This document shows, piece after piece, positions 1-8,770 of a stretch of DNA of 37,616 nt. Origin of the DNA: Candidatus Woesearchaeota archaeon (GTDB lineage: Archaea; Nanobdellota; Nanobdellia; Woesearchaeales; GCA-2687795); assembly GCA_030753365.1 (NCBI GenBank), contig JASMCJ010000050.1, forward strand, positions 1 to 37,616, read 5' to 3'. The position numbers were made by a program, and so were the translations under genes. Numbering within the stretch: position 1 is the first letter of the stretch; each line of letters starts with the position of its first letter. Under the pieces are notes generated by a model, which worked only from the letters and a program-made list of their open reading frames with translations, was not told where the DNA came from and searched no databases.

Positions 1-168
1 ATATTTTTCCATAGGCTTACCGTTATATAATATTTCAAGTTTTTTAGAAGTAAGAGTCATTTCTATTCCTTTTAGGTCTATTTCATCAACCTTATCAAAA
101 TATTTCCTCATAGCCTTAGCTATCCATTTTGAGCTTACTGATCCAAGACTAATTAATGCTGCTTTCAT
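1..168 (-). CDS. N-terminus of RimK-like ATP-grasp ligase (partial, runs off window)
   Basis: Minus-strand translation MKAALISLGSVSSKWIAKAMRKYFDKVDEIDLKGIEMTLTSKKLEILYNGKPMEKY from ATG at 168; next to a retropepsin-like RimK-associated gene. Confidence 0.6.
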   Translation of the reverse strand, partial: MKAALISLGSVSSKWIAKAMRKYFDKVDEIDLKGIEMTLTSKKLEILYNGKPMEKY

Positions 169-187
169 TTTAAAAATCATCAATATT

Positions 188-535
188 CTATTTTGAAGGG
201 TCTATTAAAAAGTTCTTTTTCAGCATATTCTGCCCCACCAACACTCTATACTTCATATGAGACCTGTCTGCAATTGTAAATTCAGAGTCAAAGGTATCAT
301 TAGCCAATTTTATCTTAGCCTTAACAACAGGCCTAATAGTGCTTCCATGGGCAGATTTAACTAACCGCTTTCCAACAATCTCACTAAGGTTTAATTCTTT
401 TACTAACGCTTTATCAATACTGCTCTTTGTTGCACCAGTATCTATTCTTGCTTTAACTAATTTCTTCTTATTATCACCAAAAATAGTTACTTCTTCAACC
501 AACCCTATTATAGCCTTATTTTTAAATTCACCCAT
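188..535 (-). CDS. Retropepsin-like aspartic protease / RimK-associated 'ATP-dependent zinc protease' family
   Basis: ARIDTGATKSSID motif (DTGA active-site signature) and C-terminal VLVGQNMLKKNFLIDPSK. Confidence 0.8.
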   Translation of the reverse strand: MGEFKNKAIIGLVEEVTIFGDNKKKLVKARIDTGATKSSIDKALVKELNLSEIVGKRLVKSAHGSTIRPVVKAKIKLANDTFDSEFTIADRSHMKYRVLVGQNMLKKNFLIDPSK

Positions 536-932
536 TTTTTTTCTTCAAACCACCTTCTTTTTTTAGTTTTTTAAAGCTCTGAATCAAATCAACCATATAT
601 TTTCCATCTTCCAGCTTGAACACTAAAGGTTCACCCTTAAACAAATGCAACAAATCAAGCTCATATTTACCTGACTTTATAACTTTTATAGCTTCTAAAT
701 CAAGAACAACAGGTGAATCATCATTATCTTCTCCAACCAGTTCCCTTACATCCTGTTCTATCTGTTTTTTATCTGTATCTGTTAACTCAGCTTCTTCTGT
801 TATCTTCTTTGCTTTATCAACATTAGACTTTTTAACATAAAAAAAGAACTTACCGCCACAAGGGCAGCCTTTAAGTATCTCTTCAGCTCCATCATCATAA
901 AAAGTGCTACAAACAACACATTGGTGTGGCAT
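528..932 (-). CDS. Archaeal Zn-ribbon protein (DUF2072 family)
   Basis: N-terminal CVVC...CPCGG zinc ribbon; precedes DUF2073-like and Era-like GTPase genes, a recurrent archaeal gene order. Confidence 0.75.
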   Translation of the reverse strand: MPHQCVVCSTFYDDGAEEILKGCPCGGKFFFYVKKSNVDKAKKITEEAELTDTDKKQIEQDVRELVGEDNDDSPVVLDLEAIKVIKSGKYELDLLHLFKGEPLVFKLEDGKYMVDLIQSFKKLKKEGGLKKKNG

Positions 933-935
933 AAT

Positions 936-1328
936 TTACCTCTTCCTTGCTCTCTTCTTATTAGATTCTTTAGTAAGCAATTCTATTTTATTAGGATTTT
1001 TCTTGATTTCTTTCACTATGGATGCAGGCCCTATGATGGTCATTCCATTCCTGTTCCCTAATAACATTTTAACAAAATTCTTCTTAAGCTTATTGATAAA
1101 AACATCGTCGCCTTTTTCATTCTCAAAAACGCCAAGTTCTATCCCTTTGAATTTATTGCTAATTTGCTGCATAGTAGCTTGTATAAGGTTAGCTTCTTCT
1201 TCTCGACTCAGCCTTCCTTCAAGCAGAACTATTTTATTCTCCTTTACCACTTCTAAAATTCTTTTAATTCTATCATCCGAATTAAGGTGTTCAATTTCCG
1301 AATAAGCCATAAATTGTAGAGTAAGCAT
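936..1328 (-). CDS. DUF2073-family archaeal protein
   Basis: Sequence pattern IVLLEGRLSREEEANLI...GIELG...MTIIGPASIVKEIKKNPNKIELLTK; cluster context. Confidence 0.75.
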   Translation of the reverse strand: MLTLQFMAYSEIEHLNSDDRIKRILEVVKENKIVLLEGRLSREEEANLIQATMQQISNKFKGIELGVFENEKGDDVFINKLKKNFVKMLLGNRNGMTIIGPASIVKEIKKNPNKIELLTKESNKKRARKR

Positions 1329-1369
1329 TTTTCAAGTTTATACCAATCAAACCTCCTTTTTTATGTCTA

Positions 1370-2014
1370 TTAGCTTGTTATTACAAACAATGCTTCATAA
1401 AACTTGTCAACATTTTTTCCGTATTTGGCTGAGATACCTATTACATCATACTGGGGAAATGCCGCTTCTATCTTCTTAATACTTGCCTTTTTTAAATCTA
1501 TCTTATTTGCAACTATCAGCACAGGTATGTTTCTTGCTTGAAGATTACCAACAATAGTTATATTTACCTGCGAATAAGGATCTTTTGTTCCATCAATAAC
1601 AATAATCACTGTATCCATATCATCCAACCATTTGATAGAGTCAATAACACCTTTAGTCGCTTCTTTAGCTCTTTTCTTCGCTTCACTCTGCTTTAAGCCA
1701 GCTTTGATAAAATCTTCATAATCAATTCTTGTGGCTATCCCTGGAGTATCAACAAGGTTAAATGACAGTTCTCTTCCTTTGTGCTTGATATTGATTTGCT
1801 CTTTTATCTGGATTTCTCTTGTTTCATGAGCAACATTAGACACGCTTCCCATGTCTTCTCCTAACCAATCCTGACATATTTTATTCGCAAGAGTGGTCTT
1901 TCCACTGTTAGGAGCTCCATATAATCCTAATTTAATATGCTTTTTATTCTTAAAAAGATTCTTAAGAATTTTATTGACAAACTGCTTTAAAAAACTTATC
2001 ATTCTTTTCCCCAA
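1370..2014 (-). CDS. Era-like small GTPase
   Basis: Walker A GAPNSGKTTL, G3 DTPG, G4 NKID; clustered with DUF2072/DUF2073. Confidence 0.88.
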   Translation of the reverse strand: MGKRMISFLKQFVNKILKNLFKNKKHIKLGLYGAPNSGKTTLANKICQDWLGEDMGSVSNVAHETREIQIKEQINIKHKGRELSFNLVDTPGIATRIDYEDFIKAGLKQSEAKKRAKEATKGVIDSIKWLDDMDTVIIVIDGTKDPYSQVNITIVGNLQARNIPVLIVANKIDLKKASIKKIEAAFPQYDVIGISAKYGKNVDKFYEALFVITS

Positions 2015-2080
2015 AAACAGTTTAAAGTATTTTGTTTAAATACTTTTCTATATTCCATAAGTATGTATTCAGGGAGATAT

Positions 2081-2300
2081 ATAGCAAACGCACTAAATAT
2101 TCGTACATCAAATATGCGTTTGCTATCATAGAAATTGTTATACAATTTCTAGGATCCTAAGAAAAACCAAAGGTTTTTCTGGGACACTGAGAAACTTCTT
2201 AGAGTTTCTGGTGTGCTCAGAAATGTTTTGCATTTCTGACAAACCAAAAAATATGCAAGACTGATTTTTCAGTTCACCAGAAATTCCTATAGAATTTCTG
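2081..2300. repeat. Tandem array of short hairpins (perfect and near-perfect inverted repeats)
   Basis: Inverted repeats read by eye: 2081-2092/2115-2126, 2129-2138/2142-2151, 2160-2168/2172-2180, 2190-2196/2203-2209, 2217-2225/2231-2239, 2260-2264/2269-2273, 2278-2286/2292-2300. Confidence 0.85.
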
Positions 2301-2413
2301 CGTGTGTTAGAAGAATTAAAAAATATTATGTTCTTAGTTCTTCCGCTATATTTATATAAAAATTAATAAATAACTGGTATATATCTATTATAAAACATAT
2401 ATAACAAACTAGA

Positions 2414-2959
2414 ATGACAGAATACAAGTATGAACTAAAAATTCCTAAGGAAAGAATTGCTGTATTAATCGGCAAGGAAGGCACTATTAAGAAAAAAATA
2501 GAGACTGCTACTTCCACAAAGATAGATATAGATTCAAAAGAGGGTGATATTTTCATTTCTGGCACTGACAGCATTAAACTTTATACAACACAAGAGATTA
2601 TTAAGGCTATTGGAAGGGGATTCAACCCAGAAGTAGCTCTTCTGCTCCTTAAAAGCGATTATGCTTTCGAACTTGTAAATATTAATGATTACATCAAAAG
2701 TGAAAAAAGCCTTACAAGATTAAAAGGGAGAGCTATAGGCAAAGAAGGCAAAAGCAGGAGGATTATAGAAGATCTTACTGACACCCATATTTCAGTTTAT
2801 GGCAAGACAGTAGGTATTATTGGAGAAGTAGGAAATGTTATGATTTCCAAAAAGGCTGTTGAATCCTTATTGAATGGCTCTAAGCACAGCAATGTTTATA
2901 GCTGGCTGGAGAAGCAAAAGAAGAGTATGAAAGAACTTGTTGAAGAGGATTTTAAGTAA
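2414..2959 (+). CDS. KH-domain RNA-binding protein, Dim2/Pno1-like
   Basis: Two KH-like motifs (RIAVLIGKEGTIKKKIE and LKGRAIGKEGKSRRIIEDLT); length typical of archaeal Dim2/Pno1 homologues. Confidence 0.85.
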   Translation: MTEYKYELKIPKERIAVLIGKEGTIKKKIETATSTKIDIDSKEGDIFISGTDSIKLYTTQEIIKAIGRGFNPEVALLLLKSDYAFELVNINDYIKSEKSLTRLKGRAIGKEGKSRRIIEDLTDTHISVYGKTVGIIGEVGNVMISKKAVESLLNGSKHSNVYSWLEKQKKSMKELVEEDFK

Positions 2960-2976
2960 GATAAAAACATCCAAAA

Positions 2977-3076
2977 CGAAAATCCTTATAGATTTTCGGT
3001 CATTACAACTTGGACAGAAAGCCGTAGAATATTAAGCCCAAGTTGTAATAAAACGAAAACCTTAAAAAGGGTTTTC
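2977..3076. repeat. Second hairpin cluster downstream of KH gene
   Basis: CGAAAATC/GATTTTCG (2977-2984/2991-2998), ATTACAACTTGG/CCAAGTTGTAAT (3002-3013/3038-3049), GAAAACC/GGTTTTC (3055-3061/3070-3076). Confidence 0.8.
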
Positions 3077-3151
3077 TACAATTCAATTTTTCTAAATAAG
3101 AAGAATAAACCTACGCATCAAAACTAACTACAAGATTAGAGACGATATAAC

Positions 3152-4930
3152 ATGGCAGAAGAACAAAATAAACTTAATCAACCAGACACCACAGAAGAGC
3201 CTATTGCTGTTGAACTTGCAAAAAAGCAGCGCGAAGTTTCTATCTCGCAGTTCTTTGAAAGGAACAGGCATCTATTAGGGTTTGATAACAAAAGAAAGGC
3301 CTTGATGACTACTATTAAGGAAGCTGTTGATAATAGCTTAGATGCTTGCGAAGAAGCAGATATCCTACCTGAGATATATGTAAATGTTGTTGATATGAAT
3401 AATGACAGGTTTAACATCACTATTGAAGATAACGGTCCAGGTATTGTAAAGAAACAAATACCTCACATTTTTGCAAGATTGCTTTATGGTTCTAAATTTT
3501 TTAAGCTTTCACAATCAAGAGGTCAGCAAGGTATAGGAATCTCAGCTTCTGTTATGTATGCGCAGTTGACTACAGGAAAGCCAGCTAAGATAACTTCTAA
3601 GATTGACAAGAAGCATCCAACGCATTATTATGAGCTTCACATAGACACCCAAAAGAATACTCCTGAGATTGTAAGAGAAGAGATAGTAGAAGAATGGAGT
3701 GACAAAGACCATGGAACTAAGATAGAGCTTGATTTAGAAGGCTCTTATCAAAAAGGCGACCAAAGTATTGACCAATATCTAAAGCAAACCGCTATTGCAA
3801 ATCCTCATATTACATTAATCTATCAACCTCCAAAAGGTGAACAGCTTATATTTGCTAGAGCAACTGACAAAATGCCTAGAAGACCTGTTGAAATTAAGCC
3901 TCATCCTTATGGGGTTGAACTTGGCAGATTATTCCAAATGGCTAAGCTTACAGAAGCAAAAACCTTGCAAAGTTTTCTTATGAAGGAGTTTTCAAGGGTT
4001 GGTTCAGGCACTGCAAAACAGATTTGCGAGAATGCAGCGCTTCTTCCTAAGACAAAGCCAAAAACAATGAGCAGAGAAATGGTTGAAAGCCTTATGAAAG
4101 GCATCAATGAGACTAGAATAATTTCTCCTCCTACTGATTGCATATCTCCTATAGGAAATGATTTGCTTGAAAAAAGCTTAAGGAAAGAAATAAATGCAGA
4201 GTTTTATACTGCTGCCGTAAGACCTCCTAGTGTATATAGAGGAAATCCCTTTATTGTAGAAGTTGCCTGCGCTTATGGCGGAGAACAGCCAGCTGATCAG
4301 TCCATGAAGATATACAGATTCGCAAACCGTGTACCTTTACTCTATCAACCTGGAGGCTGCGGAATAACAAAGAGTGTCATAGCAACTAACTGGCGCTCAT
4401 ATGGCTTGAGCCAAAGTTCTGGCGCTTTGCCTGTAGGACCTATTACTTTAGTTGTTCATTTAGCTTCTGTCTGGGTTCCTTATACCTCTGAGAGCAAGGA
4501 AGCTATTGCGCATTATCCTGAGATTATTAAAGAGATTAAGCTTGCCGTGCAGGAGTGCGGAAGAAAGCTTGCAATGTATATAAGGAAGAAGAGAAGAATT
4601 CAGGATGAGTCAAAGAAACGAGATTATATTCAGATTTATATTCCTCATATTGGAAGCGCTTTAAAAGAGATAATTGGATTGAAAGACAGCCAGGAAGAAA
4701 GAGTCAATAAGCTTTTGAAAAGCGTGCTTGAGAAGAAGAGAGGAGAACTTGAAGAGATTAAGGTTGACAATCCAGAATATGATGCAGAATGGGCAAAGAT
4801 AGGAAAGGAAAAGAAAGAAAGAGAGAAAGGAAAAGAGAAAAAAGAAGAAAAGGAAGGAAAAGACAAAAGTAATAAAGGAAAACAGGAAGGAAAAGAGAGA
4901 GAAAAGAAAGAAGATAAGAAAAAGAAATAA
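3152..4930 (+). CDS. top6B: DNA topoisomerase VI subunit B
   Basis: GHKL ATPase motifs (EAVDNSLDACEEA, IEDNGPGI, RGQQGIGISASVMYAQ) and the Top6B transducer region; Lys/Glu-rich C-terminal tail. Confidence 0.96.
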   Translation: MAEEQNKLNQPDTTEEPIAVELAKKQREVSISQFFERNRHLLGFDNKRKALMTTIKEAVDNSLDACEEADILPEIYVNVVDMNNDRFNITIEDNGPGIVKKQIPHIFARLLYGSKFFKLSQSRGQQGIGISASVMYAQLTTGKPAKITSKIDKKHPTHYYELHIDTQKNTPEIVREEIVEEWSDKDHGTKIELDLEGSYQKGDQSIDQYLKQTAIANPHITLIYQPPKGEQLIFARATDKMPRRPVEIKPHPYGVELGRLFQMAKLTEAKTLQSFLMKEFSRVGSGTAKQICENAALLPKTKPKTMSREMVESLMKGINETRIISPPTDCISPIGNDLLEKSLRKEINAEFYTAAVRPPSVYRGNPFIVEVACAYGGEQPADQSMKIYRFANRVPLLYQPGGCGITKSVIATNWRSYGLSQSSGALPVGPITLVVHLASVWVPYTSESKEAIAHYPEIIKEIKLAVQECGRKLAMYIRKKRRIQDESKKRDYIQIYIPHIGSALKEIIGLKDSQEERVNKLLKSVLEKKRGELEEIKVDNPEYDAEWAKIGKEKKEREKGKEKKEEKEGKDKSNKGKQEGKEREKKEDKKKK

Positions 4931-4948
4931 TTCTAATAGTTCACAAAA

Positions 4949-5140
4949 ATGGAATGCAGAAAAGAATCTAATCTAGAAAATTGCAATTGTTCTTATCCAG
5001 GCTGCCCCAGAAAGGGAATCTGCTGCGAGTGTGTTACTCATCACAGAGAAAGGAAAGAACTGCCTGCATGTTTCTTTAGTGATGATGTTGAGAAAGGTTA
5101 TGATAGAAGTATTGAGAAGTTTGTTGAGGTTAATAGTTAA
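4949..5140 (+). CDS. Small Cys-rich protein (DUF6485-like)
   Basis: [43 protein letters not shown]; characteristic Cys pattern. Confidence 0.7.
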   Translation: MECRKESNLENCNCSYPGCPRKGICCECVTHHRERKELPACFFSDDVEKGYDRSIEKFVEVNS

Positions 5141-6066
5141 ACCTTCTTTATTTTCACAACAAAAAATCCTTCTGTATCATTATCCTGTGGCCAGATTCTT
5201 AAACACTTCTTTACTTCAGGATTATAAGTATTACCATCAAACTCCATCACAGGCTCACCTCTCTTTATATCAATCTCAATCTCTTCCAACTTTGCATCCC
5301 CACACTTGCTCAGAAAATAATCAATCACAGCTTCATCTTCCTCAGGTTCAAGTGAGCATGTAGAATACACCATTGTTCCACCTTTCTTAAGGCAAGAAAA
5401 TGCCTGACATATAAGCTGTTTTTGAGTTCCAGCCAACCTTCTTATCATGTTAGGGTTCCACATTCTCAAGGTTTTCAGGCTTTTCCTGATTGTGCCAGTG
5501 CCTGAGCAAGGAGCATCTACAAGGATTCTGTCAAACTTAATATCCTTGAACCATCTCCCTTCCATCAGGGTAATTATATTGTTCGTTATGCCGCATCTTT
5601 GAAGGTTTAATGACAAAGGCTTCATCCTTAATGTTTTGTAATCATTAGCTACAAAAACCCCTTTATTTTTCATCATTGCTGCTATCTGGCTTGCCTTTGA
5701 ACCAGGGGATGCGCACATATCCAACACTATCTCACCAGGTTTAGCTCCAAGAACAATAGGAGGTATCATTGAAACTGCCTCCTGAATATAGAAATAACCT
5801 AAAGAATGTTCTGGCAGGTTGCCTATATCCCTTCTTCCAGTTTTTATATTTTTTATCCAGAACCCTTCTTTGCACCAGGGTATTGGCACCAATTCCCATT
5901 CTTCTTCAAGCCTTTTCTTTAGCTCTTCAACACTCATTTTTAAAGTGTTTACTCTTATAGAACGCCTTAGATACATAAGAGAATATTTCTTAAAGCTCTC
6001 CCAGTCTGTAAGAGAAGAATACCTTTCCTTGAATTTTGGCTTAATTTCTATTTTGTCTGCTTCCAT
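5137..6066 (-). CDS. NOL1/NOP2/Sun-family RNA m5C methyltransferase
   Basis: [40 protein letters not shown] motifs. Confidence 0.93.
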   Translation of the reverse strand: MEADKIEIKPKFKERYSSLTDWESFKKYSLMYLRRSIRVNTLKMSVEELKKRLEEEWELVPIPWCKEGFWIKNIKTGRRDIGNLPEHSLGYFYIQEAVSMIPPIVLGAKPGEIVLDMCASPGSKASQIAAMMKNKGVFVANDYKTLRMKPLSLNLQRCGITNNIITLMEGRWFKDIKFDRILVDAPCSGTGTIRKSLKTLRMWNPNMIRRLAGTQKQLICQAFSCLKKGGTMVYSTCSLEPEEDEAVIDYFLSKCGDAKLEEIEIDIKRGEPVMEFDGNTYNPEVKKCLRIWPQDNDTEGFFVVKIKKV

Positions 6067-6278
6067 TCAAAGAAAATGTATTTTAGGCTATATAAACTTA
6101 ATTATTGGATATAGGTTTAATAGTAGATTGTCCAATTTGGCTATACGTATTTTTGATGATTCATATAATTTAGTTTCAAGGCAGGATTTTAAAGATTTTA
6201 AGGCAGATATTTCTCTTTATGCTCCAATAGATACAGGTTTGTCTTCAAGGATTGGCCTTAAGGATTTTTATGAGTAAG

Positions 6279-6401
6279 TTATTCTATCTTATGCCCGCAG
6301 TTCAGGCAGACATGAGTCTTAAGCTTTTCATTATATTTGGTTGTTATTCCATACTCTATTTTATTCTTACATTCTGGACACTTTAACTCTAAGTAATCCA
6401 T
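6279..6401 (-). CDS. 40-aa zinc-ribbon microprotein (absent from ORF track)
   Basis: ATG at 6401 to TAA at 6279: MDYLELKCPECKNKIEYGITTKYNEKLKTHVCLNCGHKIE; CPEC...CLNC. Confidence 0.65.
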   Translation of the reverse strand: MDYLELKCPECKNKIEYGITTKYNEKLKTHVCLNCGHKIE

Positions 6402-6494
6402 CGAATTAAAGAAATTAATAGCCCCCATTACCCCTAATATTAACTTCCTAGATAACTAAGTTTATAAATTTATCTATGCTCTAATAGCTATCTA

Positions 6495-7505
6495 ATGAAA
6501 CTAGCCCTTTATTTTGAAAAACTGAAAAATAAGCTTGTGCAGTGCCAGCTCTGTCCAAGATTTTGTAAGCTTAAGCCAGAGGATATTGGAGATTGCAGGG
6601 CAAGAGGTAATATAGATGGTAAATTGTTTTCTCTTGTTTATGGCAAGGCTGTGTCCAATAGTATTGACCCTATTGAGAAGAAGCCATTGTTTCATTTTCT
6701 ACCAGGCACTACTGCTTATAGTATTGGCACAACTGGCTGCAATCTTCATTGTGCACATTGCCAGAACTGGGAGACATCTCAAGGAGAAGTTGGAGAGTAC
6801 CCAGTCAAGGAGCTGCCTCCTGAGAAGGTTGTTGAAGAAGCTATCAATAATGACTGTAAGTCAATTGCCTTTACTTATAACGAGCCAACTATTTTCTATG
6901 AATATGCACTCGATACTGCAAAGCTCGCAAAGAAGAAAGGCCTGAAGTCTATTATTGTCTCAAACGGTTTTATCAATAAAGAGCCTTTAGAAAAATGGAG
7001 TAAATATATTGATGCCGCTAACATTGACCTTAAGGCTTTTGATGATAAGTTTTATAGAAAGATTACAACCGCATGGCTTGAGCCTATATTAGAAAACCTT
7101 AAGATTTTAAAGAAGAATAAGGTTTGGCTTGAGATTACTTATCTTATCATTCCTAAATTGAATGATGATTTTAAGGATATAGAGAAGATGTGTGAATGGA
7201 TTAAGGACAATTTAGGAACAAACATCCCTTTGCATTTTAATGCTTTTTATCCATGCTATAATCTTAAAGATATTCAGCCTACTCCTATTGAAACTCTTAT
7301 TAAGGCAAGAGAGATTGCCATACAAACAGGCTTGAATTTTGTTTATATAGGAAACATCAATGAAGATAATTTTCTGAATACTTACTGCCCCAAGTGTAAG
7401 AGTTCATTAATAGAAAGGAGCGCAGGTTATGGGGCTGAGATTAGAAATATTGAAAAAGGAAAGTGCGGAGAATGTGGAGAGAAGGTTGAAGGTATTTGGG
7501 AATAA
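6495..7505 (+). CDS. amrS: AmmeMemoRadiSam system radical SAM enzyme
   Basis: CQLCPRFCKLKPEDIGDCRAR N-terminus, GCNLHCAHCQNWETSQ radical SAM motif, C-terminal CPKC...CGECG. Confidence 0.92.
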   Translation: MKLALYFEKLKNKLVQCQLCPRFCKLKPEDIGDCRARGNIDGKLFSLVYGKAVSNSIDPIEKKPLFHFLPGTTAYSIGTTGCNLHCAHCQNWETSQGEVGEYPVKELPPEKVVEEAINNDCKSIAFTYNEPTIFYEYALDTAKLAKKKGLKSIIVSNGFINKEPLEKWSKYIDAANIDLKAFDDKFYRKITTAWLEPILENLKILKKNKVWLEITYLIIPKLNDDFKDIEKMCEWIKDNLGTNIPLHFNAFYPCYNLKDIQPTPIETLIKAREIAIQTGLNFVYIGNINEDNFLNTYCPKCKSSLIERSAGYGAEIRNIEKGKCGECGEKVEGIWE

Positions 7506-7584
7506 ATTTAATAAATACTTGCGATAAGTTTTTAAAAAGATACATTCTACTTTATGATATTATTGTGATTAAAGGGGGTTGAAG

Positions 7585-8076
7585 ATGATTGGTCTTATAT
7601 CTGATACGCATGACAATGTGCCAAACATCATAAAAGCAGTGGAAATTTTCAAAGAAAAGGGTGTTGAATTTGTTCTGCACTTAGGAGATGTTGTCGCTCC
7701 TTCAAGCATTAGGTTCTTTAAAGGGCTTGATATGAGATTCATTAAGGGTAACTGTGACGGAGATGTAGAAACATTAAAAAAGAAAATTGATGAAATTAAT
7801 GGCAAGTTTTATAATGTGCTCAAAAAGTTGAAGCATAAAGATAAAGTTTTTATGCTGTTTCATGGCAAGCCTGAAGAAGAGCTTGACGAAATGATTAACA
7901 GGCAGGCTTACGATTATGTCATTCATGGGCATACTCATAGCAAAAGGGATGACAAGTTTGAAAACACAAGAGTTATCAATCCAGGTGCACACTACACTGC
8001 TCCTGACCAGAAAGAACACACAATAGCTATACTTGATGTTGAGAAAGACAAGCTGGAGTTTATTGAGATAACATGA
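7585..8076 (+). CDS. YfcE/MJ0936-type metallophosphoesterase
   Basis: SDTHDNVPN, HLGDVV, GNCDGD, HGHTHS motifs; ATG at 7585 preceded by GGGGG. Confidence 0.9.
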   Translation: MIGLISDTHDNVPNIIKAVEIFKEKGVEFVLHLGDVVAPSSIRFFKGLDMRFIKGNCDGDVETLKKKIDEINGKFYNVLKKLKHKDKVFMLFHGKPEEELDEMINRQAYDYVIHGHTHSKRDDKFENTRVINPGAHYTAPDQKEHTIAILDVEKDKLEFIEIT

Positions 8077-8711
8077 TAAAAGGAATAATATTTGACTTTT
8101 GGGGAACTTTAGTGGAGAACGGAGTTTTTCCTTCTCCTGTAAGGCAGGTTAGATTTATGCTTAACCTTAGGATACCCTTTTCAGAGTTTATAGTAAAGTT
8201 TGAAGAGTCTTTTATGATGAGCGAGCCTGAAAGCCTTACTGAAGCGTTTACTAATGTTTGCAAAGTATTTAACATTGAGCCTAAGAAAGAAATTATTGAG
8301 AATCTTGTTGGCATGTGGAACAAGAACATGCTTTTGGCAAAGCCATATCCAGAAACAATAGAAACATTAGAAAGATTGAAGAAGGATTATAAGATTGGGT
8401 TGATATCTAATACAGACAAGTTCTCACTTGAGCCTTTGCTCGAAAAGTTTGGGCTTGACAAATATTTTGATTATACTGCTTTGTCTTATAAGATGACTAT
8501 GCTTAAAACAAATCCTAAGATGTTCGAAGATGTTTTGTCTAATCTTGGCATTAGCAAGGAAGAAGCTATCATGGTTGGGGATAGTATGGAGACTGATATT
8601 AAGGGAGCTATCAACGCAGGAGTAAAGCCAATCTTAATTGACAGAAGAAATGTGAGAACATATGAAAATAAGATTAGAGACCTTAAGGAGATTGATAAGT
8701 TCCTAAAGTAA
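8073..8711 (+). CDS. HAD-superfamily hydrolase
   Basis: FDFWGTLVE motif, LISNTDK, VGDSMETDIKGAINAGVKPI. Confidence 0.88.
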   Translation: MIKGIIFDFWGTLVENGVFPSPVRQVRFMLNLRIPFSEFIVKFEESFMMSEPESLTEAFTNVCKVFNIEPKKEIIENLVGMWNKNMLLAKPYPETIETLERLKKDYKIGLISNTDKFSLEPLLEKFGLDKYFDYTALSYKMTMLKTNPKMFEDVLSNLGISKEEAIMVGDSMETDIKGAINAGVKPILIDRRNVRTYENKIRDLKEIDKFLK

Positions 8712-8770
8712 GACTTCTTATAAAATGAACAGATATCTTTATATATTTACAGTTTTATGAGCATTATTAT

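Noticed and set aside
2081-2300. CRISPR array interpretation of the hairpin cluster
   Set aside because: No constant repeat of 24-40 bp and no regular spacer length; units are individual inverted repeats, and no cas genes are nearby.
3178-4866. Minus-strand ORFs within top6B (3178..3420, 3907..4143, 4645..4866)
   Set aside because: They lie fully inside a high-confidence conserved CDS and are Ser/Phe-rich shadow translations.
5031-5363. + strand 110-aa ORF
   Set aside because: Overlaps the small Cys-rich gene and the methyltransferase C-terminus in the wrong frames; no protein-like pattern.
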